Positions 7,159 to 13,278 of a DNA stretch of 13,278 bases are shown piece after piece; position 1 is the first letter of the stretch; every line of letters begins with the position of its first letter. A program made the position numbers and the translations under genes. The DNA is from Gammaproteobacteria bacterium (GTDB taxonomy: Bacteria; Pseudomonadota; Gammaproteobacteria; JAPPPA01): NCBI GenBank assembly GCA_028817755.1, contig JAPPPA010000118.1, positions 1 through 13,278 on the forward strand. Direction: 5' to 3'. The notes under the pieces are model-generated. The model was not told the origin of the DNA. It worked only from the letters and a program-made list of their open reading frames with translations, and ran no database searches.

Positions 7159-7177
7159 GGAATATTGTTTTTATTCC
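7159..7177. promoter_or_regulatory. Operator-like dyad upstream of the rsx promoter
   Basis: GGAATA and TATTCC form a perfect 6-bp inverted repeat with a 7-base A/T spacer. It ends 11 bases upstream of the proposed -35 box, a position suited to an activator. The regulator is not recognised; it does not resemble the SoxR box. Confidence 0.3.
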
Positions 7178-7220
7178 AATTGGTTATAAGGCGGATGAGT
7201 TTTAGAAGCCCTAAATAGAT

Positions 7221-7246
7221 GACGCCCCATCTTGCGATGGGGCGTC
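7221..7246. terminator. Perfect 11-bp hairpin after the lipoprotein gene
   Basis: GACGCCCCATC and GATGGGGCGTC pair perfectly around a four-base loop. On the minus strand it is followed by ATCTATTTAG, a poor T-tract, so it may act as an imperfect terminator, a transcript-end stabiliser, or a barrier between the lipoprotein gene and rsx. Two weaker hairpins lie between it and the lipoprotein stop. Confidence 0.55.
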
Positions 7247-7252
7247 GGGTGT

Positions 7253-7303
7253 GTGGGCGGTTAAGCCCACTGGGGGATACCCGGTTATTGGGCTTTCGCC
7301 CAA
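7253..7303. other. Two further small hairpins in the same spacer
   Basis: GTGGGC (7253-7258) pairs with GCCCAC (7265-7270) around six bases. TTGGGC (7288-7293) pairs with GCCCAA (7298-7303), which on the minus strand gives a GAAA tetraloop. The second begins only 11 bases past the lipoprotein stop. With the 11-bp hairpin they make three consecutive stems at the 3' end of the lipoprotein transcript. Neither is followed by a T-run. Confidence 0.4.
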
Positions 7304-7313
7304 ATGGGTGCCT

Positions 7314-10300
7314 TTACGGACCGACAGTAATGACGGCCGTACTGGTGCTAGTGTTGCCGTTGGTATCTTCTACTTCATAGCTCACGGTGATAACACCGAT
7401 GTAGCCTGAAGCGGGGGTAACACGTAACTGGTTGCCAACTACGCTAACCGCGTTGCTGCCCAAAATAGGCGGAAGTACTTCCAAGACAATGCTTGGGTTT
7501 TGCACGGTGAGTCCGCCACCCGCAGGGTCAAGGTCGTTGCCAGCAACATCAAAGTCTGCCGGTGCGCTGTTGCTCATGGTGCCGACGTCAGGAATAGCCA
7601 ATGGTGGTACTTCAACAGGAAGTGCAGTCACGGTAACCGCGGCAGTGCCAGTCGCAGTCGTACCGTTGCTGTCTTCAATGGTGTATTGCAGCGTTACTAG
7701 GCCGGCGTAGCCAGCGGTAGGCGTGAAATCAATCTGGTTTCCGTTAAGCGTGACTGTGTGGTTGCCATCTACAGGTAGGTCAACCAATACGCTAGCGGCA
7801 GTCAGTGTTAGGCCGCCACCGGCTGTGTCAATGTCGTTGCCGATCACCGAGATCAGGTTGTTACTGCTGTCTTGGGTGACGGTCGCCACGTCAGGCACGG
7901 TAACCGGTGGAGGGTTAAGTGCGATAGGTGACACGGTGACTACGGCAGTACCTGTGGTGGTGGCTGAGTTGCTGTCTTCAATGGTGTATTGAAGTGTCAC
8001 AACACCTGAGTAGCCTGCGGCTGGTGTGAAATCAACCTGACTGCCGTTAACCACAGCAGTGTGGCCGCCGGTGGCTGGAAGGTCCGCCAATACGGTTACC
8101 GCGTTTAGCGTAAGGCCGCCGCTTGCTGGGTCTACGTCATTTGTAATAACGGTGATCAGGTTGTTGCTGCTGTCTTGAGTCACGGTCGCTACGTCTGGAA
8201 CGGCAACTGGACCGGCTGCAAGAACGGTTGGTACTACGGTCACAGTAATAAGGCCTGTGCCAGTGGTGCCGTTGTTATCGGTGATTTCGTATTGCAGTAC
8301 TTCAACACCGGCAAAGCTTGCCGCAGGTGTATAGGTCACTGTGGTGCCGTCGGTAGTAGCGGTGCCGGTGCTGCCCACAGGTACGCTGCTAACGCTAGAT
8401 ACGCTGGTTACGGTAAGACCGCCGCCAGCTAGGTCAATGTCGTTGTCTAGGACAACAATGCTGTTGTCGCTGCTGTCTTGGTTAACCGTTGTGATGTCGG
8501 CAATGGCAACAGGTGGTGCAGCTAGCGGGCTTACGGTAATGGTGATTAGGCCGGTAGCGGTGTTGCTATTACCGTCGGTAATTTCATAGCTCAGCGTTTC
8601 TACACCGTTAAAGCCAGTGGCAGGGGTGTAAGTAATGGTGCTGCCATCAGTGCTGACTGCGCCTGCGGTTGATGGTGGCAAGGTGGCAGTGCTGCTTACG
8701 CTAGTAATGGTTAGGCCCGCGCTTGCTACGTCGGCGTCGTTGGCTAGAGCGTTAATAGTGTTATCACTGCTTTCAGCCAACACGGTCGCAATATCTGGCA
8801 CAGCTACCGGTGGTAGCGGTAGTGGTGAAACCGTCACAGTCACAATGCTGCTTGAGGTGGTGCCGTTGCCATCGGTAATGGTGTAGTTAATGGTTTCTAC
8901 GCCAGCAAAGCCGTTGGCAGGTGTGTACGTTAGCGTGCTGCCGTCGGTGGTAACGGTACCTGTACCGGTAGGTGGAACGGTCGCGCCAATGCTTGTCGCT
9001 GTAATTGTCAGACCGCTGCTGGTGGTATCAACGTCATTAGCTAGCGGGTTAATGCTGTTGTCGCTGCTATTGCCATTTACTAGCGCTACATCCGGTACTG
9101 CTACAGGAGGCAATGCAGTTGGCAAACCAGCCACCACAATAGTGATTGCCGCTGTTGAAGTGGCACCGTTGTCGTCGGTAATGGTGTAGCTCAGTGTTTC
9201 TACGCCAATAAAGCCAGCAGCAGGTGTGTAAGTAATGGTGCTGCCGTCAGTGCTTACAGTGCTGGTAGCGCCAAGCGGTACGGTTGCTAGTGAGGTGACA
9301 TTGCTAATGGTTAGACCATTGCCGACTGTGTCGATGTCGTTGCTTAGCGCGTCAATGCTGTTGTTACTTGAGTCGCTAGAAACGTTTGCTACGTCTACTA
9401 CCGCTACTGGTGGTGGTGCGGTTGGTAAGCCTAATACGGTAACGGTGATTACGCCGGTGGCGGTTTCGCCGTTGCCGTCGGTTGCAACGTAGCTCAAGGT
9501 TTCTACGCCAATAAAGCCAGCTGCAGGGCTGTAGCTAACGGTGTTGCCGTCGGTAGTGATGGTGCTAACCGCGCCTACAGGTACAGTGGCAACTGATGTG
9601 GCGCTGGTAATGCTTAGGTTAGTGCCTGACAGGTCAACGTCGTTAGCCAGTGCATCAATGCTGTTGTTAGTGGTGTCTGGCTGCACGATGGCAACATCTG
9701 GCAGGGCAACAGGCGGTACCGCAAGTGGTGTTACCGTAAATGTGGCTAAGCCAGTACCGGTTTGACCGTTGCCGTCGGTGACTGTGTAAGTCACGGTGTC
9801 TACGCCAATAAAGCCTGCCGCTGGTGCATAGCTAAGCTGGCCGTTGTTTACGCTAACAACCGAGCCGCTAGCCGGTGGTACAGAAAGGTCTAGGCTGACA
9901 GCGCTTAGTGTTAGGCCCGAGCTAGAAAGATCAATATCGTTTGCTAGTACATCAAAGTCATTAGCCGCTGCGTCGGTAGTTACGGTGAATACGTCAGCAA
10001 TGGCAACCGGGCCAACGGGTAGTGGGCTTACGGTAACAGCAGCGGTGCTGCTAACTAGGCCGCCGTTGCCATCAGAAATGGTATAGCCAATGGTTTGAAG
10101 ACCAACAAAGCCGGCAGGTGGTGTGTAGGTGATGGTGCCGTTAACGGCGTCAATCGCAATGTTTTCGCCAGTAGCAGGTGGTACAGACTGGTCGATAGCT
10201 GCGCTAGTTAAGGTAATGGTATCGCCGTTTGGGTCAACATCATTTGCCAGCACACTAAGGTTGTTGCCGGTGCTATCAGTAACTACTGTAAATACGTCAG

Positions 10301-10742
10301 GGAGTGCTAGTGGCGGGATGTTTACGCTGGGTGTGTTGCTTACACTTAGATTAACTTCGCCGTTGCTGGTTTGACCGCTGTTATCCGTTAATACATAAGT
10401 GAAACGATCAACGCCGCTGTAGCCAATCGGTGGGGTATAAATAATGCTTTGTCCATCTGGTGAGATGGCTAGCGTGCCGCCGTTATCTGGAACAGCGACA
10501 GCAAAGACGCGTGCGCCATCGCCAAAACTATCGTTAGCCAGAACATTTAATGTAGCAGGCCCGTTTGCTCCGTCTAAGTTGAAGGTGTCATCGGTGGCTT
10601 GCAGCGTAGAGTTAACGGTATTTGGTAAGTCTGGGCTGTTGGTACCACCGCCACAGGCGGCTACTAATGCTGCGAAAGAAGAAATAAGGAAAGCGCGTAG
10701 CGCATTTGGCGCTACCCGCGTAGAGTTTTGGCTGCGTTCCAT
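7314..10742 (-). CDS. Large lipoprotein with eleven cadherin/Ig-like repeats
   Basis: A surface or envelope protein of 1142 residues. The start chosen is ATG 10742-10740, preceded by GGGG, rather than the ATG eleven codons upstream, which has no ribosome site. The N-terminus has a basic patch, a hydrophobic stretch and the lipobox LVAAC, with Cys30 as the lipid site, followed by GGGTNSPD. From about residue 48 to the end there are eleven tandem repeats of about 100 residues of the bacterial Ig/cadherin-like (Big_9, VCBS-neighbour) type. Each reads roughly PVAVPDVATV, xNDxD, GLTITSV, TDGSTITYTPAAGFxGVETL, YxITDGNG and ITVTVSPL. The conserved Asp/Asn residues suggest calcium binding at repeat junctions. 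No enzymatic, sorting or autotransporter domain is seen, and the protein ends on the last repeat. An adhesive or spacer role is inference. It is flanked by its own spacers, so it is probably a separate transcript. Confidence 0.85.
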   Translation of the reverse strand: MERSQNSTRVAPNALRAFLISSFAALVAACGGGTNSPDLPNTVNSTLQATDDTFNLDGANGPATLNVLANDSFGDGARVFAVAVPDNGGTLAISPDGQSIIYTPPIGYSGVDRFTYVLTDNSGQTSNGEVNLSVSNTPSVNIPPLALPDVFTVVTDSTGNNLSVLANDVDPNGDTITLTSAAIDQSVPPATGENIAIDAVNGTITYTPPAGFVGLQTIGYTISDGNGGLVSSTAAVTVSPLPVGPVAIADVFTVTTDAAANDFDVLANDIDLSSSGLTLSAVSLDLSVPPASGSVVSVNNGQLSYAPAAGFIGVDTVTYTVTDGNGQTGTGLATFTVTPLAVPPVALPDVAIVQPDTTNNSIDALANDVDLSGTNLSITSATSVATVPVGAVSTITTDGNTVSYSPAAGFIGVETLSYVATDGNGETATGVITVTVLGLPTAPPPVAVVDVANVSSDSSNNSIDALSNDIDTVGNGLTISNVTSLATVPLGATSTVSTDGSTITYTPAAGFIGVETLSYTITDDNGATSTAAITIVVAGLPTALPPVAVPDVALVNGNSSDNSINPLANDVDTTSSGLTITATSIGATVPPTGTGTVTTDGSTLTYTPANGFAGVETINYTITDGNGTTSSSIVTVTVSPLPLPPVAVPDIATVLAESSDNTINALANDADVASAGLTITSVSSTATLPPSTAGAVSTDGSTITYTPATGFNGVETLSYEITDGNSNTATGLITITVSPLAAPPVAIADITTVNQDSSDNSIVVLDNDIDLAGGGLTVTSVSSVSSVPVGSTGTATTDGTTVTYTPAASFAGVEVLQYEITDNNGTTGTGLITVTVVPTVLAAGPVAVPDVATVTQDSSNNLITVITNDVDPASGGLTLNAVTVLADLPATGGHTAVVNGSQVDFTPAAGYSGVVTLQYTIEDSNSATTTGTAVVTVSPIALNPPPVTVPDVATVTQDSSNNLISVIGNDIDTAGGGLTLTAASVLVDLPVDGNHTVTLNGNQIDFTPTAGYAGLVTLQYTIEDSNGTTATGTAAVTVTALPVEVPPLAIPDVGTMSNSAPADFDVAGNDLDPAGGGLTVQNPSIVLEVLPPILGSNAVSVVGNQLRVTPASGYIGVITVSYEVEDTNGNTSTSTAVITVGP
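7317..10601 (-). repeat. Eleven ~300-bp tandem coding repeats
   Basis: The eleven repeat domains correspond to a DNA period of about 300 bases, diverged but clearly related. Repeats 9 and 10 are the closest pair by eye, sharing VPDVATVTQDSSNNLI and VTLQYTIEDSN. Repeats 1 and 11 are the most diverged, as is usual for arrays that exchange or expand in the middle. Confidence 0.75.
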
Positions 10743-10844
10743 GATGTACCCCAATGCGCTATCCCCCGCGCACATAGTTGAAACAGACTAGCTTTGCTAG
10801 CTTCCCCGTCGTTTCAGAGAGCGACCTAAAGATTAGCTCGCGTG

Positions 10845-10878
10845 TTAATTCGACTAATTAAGTTTGAACATGCGTTCA
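10845..10878. promoter_or_regulatory. Two adjacent dyads upstream of the lipoprotein gene
   Basis: The 236-base stretch between the lipoprotein reading frame and nhaA holds two perfect inverted repeats three bases apart. They are TTAATT-N5-AATTAA at 10845-10861 and TGAAC-N4-GTTCA at 10865-10878. They lie about 100-135 bases upstream of the chosen start, where an operator could be. A convincing -35/-10 pair could not be assigned. An A/T-rich stretch at 10934-10954 is another candidate promoter region. Confidence 0.3.
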
Positions 10879-10954
10879 TACTAATGCAACTTGGCTGGTC
10901 GGTTGATCGGACCTTAGCGGTTGTATGGTTAAGATATATAACTGTTTTATATAC

Positions 10955-10984
10955 AAAAAAGCCCCCTAACCGAGGCTAGGGGGC
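10955..10984 (-). terminator. Intrinsic terminator of nhaA
   Basis: GCCCCCTA (10961-10968) and TAGGGGGC (10977-10984) form a perfect 8-bp GC-rich stem with an 8-base loop. On the minus strand the stem is followed directly by six T residues (10960-10955), 28 bases past the nhaA stop. On the plus strand there is a TTTT run too, so it could work in both directions, although no plus-strand gene is present. Confidence 0.9.
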
Positions 10985-11011
10985 TTTTGATTGCCGGATG
11001 AACGGCGTGTT

Positions 11012-12397
11012 TTAGTGATGAGCGGTCGACTCTTCTTGCGCTTCGGGACTTGGTGTCATGTATTTCAACCAAAGGAAACCCGCAACGCCCGCAATGATGG
11101 ATGCAAACAATACACCGGTTTTGGCGATATTGAGTGTTTCTGGTGAGCCACGGAAGCCAAGCTCTGCAATAAAGATAGACATGGTGAAACCAATACCACC
11201 CATCATGCCTACGCCAATAATATGGCTCGGTTTGCAGCCCGCGGGCAGTTGACCAATGCCGAGTTTCACGGCTAATAGTGACAGGCCTGAGATGCCAACG
11301 ATTTTACCGATAATCAAACCGCCCATAATGCCAAGGGCTACAGGGTCGGTAACTACGCTGCCGAGTGTTGAAGGATCAATCACAACACCTGCGTTGGCGA
11401 GTGCGAATACAGGGAGAATCAGAAACGCGACTGGTACGTGCAGTGTTTGTTCTAGGCTCTGTAGTGGCGACTTCACGCGGCGTACGACGTTTTCCATGGT
11501 CATGGCAACGGCGCGTTGTTTGTCGTTATTAAGCAATACGCTACGACCGTTATATAGACGGTCGAACTTATCCATTAGATAACGCATTTTGTCGCTGAAG
11601 TCGCGCGCGTTTACTTTCGGCATGCACGGCACGGTGAACGCGGCGAGTACGCCAGCAATCGTGGCGTGAATACCTGAATTCAGCATGGCGACCCATAGTG
11701 CAATAGTCACTAGTAAGCGGATGCTGGATTTACGCATACCGACAATGTTGAACAAGATGAGTAAAGCGAAGAAACCACCTGCCCAGGCTAGCGCTAGTAA
11801 ATTGAGGTTTTCGGTGTAGAAAATGGCGATAACTAATACGGCGCCTAAATCATCCACAATCGCAAGTGCAAGTAAGAAGGTAATCAGTGTTTTAGGTACT
11901 TGGTTACCTAGCAGCATCATGACGCCAACGGCGAAGGCGATGTCAGTCGCCATCGGTACGCCCCAACCTGCAGCGCCTGGGCCTTCGCCATTAAGTACAG
12001 CGTAAATAGCAGCAGGGAAGATCATGCCACCAGCTGCGGCAATGATCGGCAGGATCGCGGCTTTCATATCCGAAAGCTCACCGACGAGGAGTTCGCGTTT
12101 AATCTCTAAGCCAACCACAAAGAAGAAGAAGGTCATAAAACCATCGTTAATCCAGTGGTGGAGGGTCATGTCGATTTCACGACCTGCGATGCCAATGTTG
12201 ATATGGGCATGGAAGAAGTCATGGTAATAATGGTGTAAGCCACTGTTTGCCATGATGAGCGCAGCAACGGTCGCCAGCATCAATAGGATGCCACTGGCGG
12301 TTTCGTTGTGTAAAAAGTGCTCTAGCGGCGTAACAACCTTGGCGAACGACTTTTCTAAAGGCGATTCGTAGGTGTTAGTTTTCGGTTTCGCAGCCAT
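11012..12397 (-). CDS. nhaA: Na+/H+ antiporter NhaA
   Basis: This inner-membrane antiporter exchanges cytoplasmic Na+ (or Li+) for external H+, giving salt and alkali tolerance. The family signatures are present. ATDIAFAVG carries Asp152 (equivalent to E. coli Asp133). LAIVDDLGAV carries Asp182 and Asp183 (Asp163/Asp164, the ion site). IIGKIVGI carries Lys365 (Lys300). At 461 residues it is longer than the 388-residue E. coli protein. The extra length is in an N-terminal extension of about 20 residues, a charged loop of about 60 residues (258-318) in the middle, and a polar tail after 448. Such long forms are known in the family. The start has GGGAG seven bases upstream. It lies 50 bases after sohB and may be read with it, and it ends in a strong terminator. 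Confidence 0.96.
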   Translation of the reverse strand: MAAKPKTNTYESPLEKSFAKVVTPLEHFLHNETASGILLMLATVAALIMANSGLHHYYHDFFHAHINIGIAGREIDMTLHHWINDGFMTFFFFVVGLEIKRELLVGELSDMKAAILPIIAAAGGMIFPAAIYAVLNGEGPGAAGWGVPMATDIAFAVGVMMLLGNQVPKTLITFLLALAIVDDLGAVLVIAIFYTENLNLLALAWAGGFFALLILFNIVGMRKSSIRLLVTIALWVAMLNSGIHATIAGVLAAFTVPCMPKVNARDFSDKMRYLMDKFDRLYNGRSVLLNNDKQRAVAMTMENVVRRVKSPLQSLEQTLHVPVAFLILPVFALANAGVVIDPSTLGSVVTDPVALGIMGGLIIGKIVGISGLSLLAVKLGIGQLPAGCKPSHIIGVGMMGGIGFTMSIFIAELGFRGSPETLNIAKTGVLFASIIAGVAGFLWLKYMTPSPEAQEESTAHH

Positions 12398-12447
12398 CTG
12401 GGTCTCCCATCCTCAATAGCGTCGTTCTATTTTTGTAGCCTGTAACC

Positions 12448-13278
12448 TTAGCCGTTAATTGGCAGCTTGGTTAGCAGCTTGTCTACCGTGCCTTGGGCTG
12501 CCATGCCAAATTTTTGGCCCAAGGTTTTCTTGGCAACATGCTTAACATGGAATATCGCATGTTCTTTATGTGCCGCCAATAGGTAATCGTCGCTCGTGCG
12601 TAGTTCGTCTACCAAACCGAGCTCGATGGCTTGAACACCGTGCCAATGCTCGCCGGTGGCGACTTTGTCGATGTCTAGGTCTGGGCGGTTGTTAGAGACG
12701 AAGTCTTTAAACAGGCCGTGTGTGTCTTCTAGTTCTTGCTTGAACTTGGCGCGATCGGCGTCGGTATTTTCGCCAAACATGGTCACTGTGCGTTTGTAGT
12801 CGCCCGCCGTGTGTTGTTCGAAGTCGATGTCGTTCTTCTTCAAAAGGCGGTGAAAGTTTGGCAGCTGAGCGACGACACCAATCGAGCCAATAATTGAGAA
12901 CGGTGCGGCAACGATTTTATTGGCGACACAGGCCATCATATAACCGCCACTCGCGGCGACCTTGTCAACGCATGCCACCAATGGGATTTCGGCGTCTTTA
13001 ATACGTTGTAGTTGTGATGCGGCTAGGCCGTATCCGTGTACCACGCCGCCCGGGCTTTCTAAACGAATCAGTACTTCGTCGTTGCTGTTAGCGACGGTAA
13101 GAATGGCGCTGATTTCTTCACGCATGTTTTCAACCGCGTTAGCGCGAATGTCGCCATCAAAATCTAAAACAAAAATACGTTTTTCAGTTTCTGGCTCGGC
13201 GCTAGTGGTTTCGGTTGTTTCAGCGCTTTCTGGTGCCTCTTTGGCTTTTTGCTTTGCCAATTTTTTATTGGCTTTATG
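12448..13278 (-). CDS. sohB: SohB-like S49 membrane protease, 5' end outside window
   Basis: This is the C-terminal 276 residues of an inner-membrane serine protease of the SppA/SohB family. The nucleophile is the Ser in VAASGGYMMAC and the general base the Lys in GDYKRTVTMF, 52 residues later, the same spacing as the Ser-Lys pair of Bacillus subtilis SppA. LIRLESPGGVV and SIIGSIGVV are further family blocks. The frame is open to the window edge, and the first visible residues HKANKKLAKQKAK match the Lys-rich linker after the N-terminal membrane helix of SohB. The TTG at 13260 is therefore not the start; about 70 residues including the anchor should lie beyond the edge. E. coli SohB has about 350 residues in total. 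Substrates are unknown. Confidence 0.9.
   Translation of the reverse strand, partial: HKANKKLAKQKAKEAPESAETTETTSAEPETEKRIFVLDFDGDIRANAVENMREEISAILTVANSNDEVLIRLESPGGVVHGYGLAASQLQRIKDAEIPLVACVDKVAASGGYMMACVANKIVAAPFSIIGSIGVVAQLPNFHRLLKKNDIDFEQHTAGDYKRTVTMFGENTDADRAKFKQELEDTHGLFKDFVSNNRPDLDIDKVATGEHWHGVQAIELGLVDELRTSDDYLLAAHKEHAIFHVKHVAKKTLGQKFGMAAQGTVDKLLTKLPING

Noticed and set aside
10743..10775. Earlier ATG for the lipoprotein
   Set aside because: It has no ribosome site and would put eleven extra residues before the basic patch of the lipoprotein signal.
7432..10791. A regular series of plus-strand open frames of 66-115 residues opposite the repeat lipoprotein
   Set aside because: They recur about every 300 bases because they mirror the coding repeat. 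Their translations are low-complexity Val/Ser/Thr-rich, and none has a convincing ribosome site or family motif.
10865..10878. GAAC-N4-GTTC as a LexA (SOS) box
   Set aside because: This form is the Gram-positive type; gammaproteobacterial LexA sites are CTGT-N8-ACAG, and the downstream gene is not a repair gene.
13258..13260. TTG as the start of sohB
   Set aside because: The frame stays open to the window edge, and the residues before it match the Lys-rich linker of SohB, so the gene is cut by the edge.

Overview
The window looks like the chromosome of a marine-type gammaproteobacterium. The reasons are the rsxABCDGE-nth gene order (as in Escherichia coli and many other Gammaproteobacteria), a SohB-family protease, NhaA, and a HvfA-type metallophore peptide. 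The genus cannot be fixed from the sequence; a Cellvibrionales-like bacterium is a guess. Every supported gene lies on the minus strand, so the reading order runs from high to low coordinates.

Right part (13278 to 10955): the 3' part of sohB, a membrane-associated S49 protease whose start lies outside the window. After 50 bases comes nhaA, a Na+/H+ antiporter, followed by a strong intrinsic terminator. A 212-base spacer with two operator-like dyads then leads to a 1142-residue lipoprotein built almost wholly of eleven ~100-residue cadherin/Ig-like repeats. Three hairpins follow it, one of them a perfect 11-bp stem.

Middle part (7177 to 470): a sigma70-like promoter and an upstream dyad precede rsxA-B-C-D-G-E and nth, all closely spaced or overlapping except at rsxC/rsxD. 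Rsx/Rnf is a membrane flavin and iron-sulfur complex that links NADH and ferredoxin-type carriers, and in enterobacteria keeps SoxR reduced. All expected cysteine ligands are present. The anomaly is in rsxC: two in-frame stops cut its alanine-rich repeat tail, yet about 64 more in-frame codons of the same repeat run on to an ATGA overlap with rsxD. The reading frame appears once to have been longer.

Left part (414 to 1): hvfA, a 70-residue precursor of a copper-binding RiPP with a signal peptide and three EGKCG core repeats. Upstream is an ECF-sigma-like promoter inside interlocking inverted repeats. Past its TGA stop the same frame continues with degenerate EGKCG-like units in which another TGA sits exactly where Cys is expected. 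This is either decay of the repeat array or stop-codon recoding. The modifying enzymes HvfB and HvfC would be expected just past the left edge.

The two observations most worth a check are the TGA-containing extension of hvfA and the interrupted rsxC tail. No mobile element, tRNA, rRNA or CRISPR was seen.
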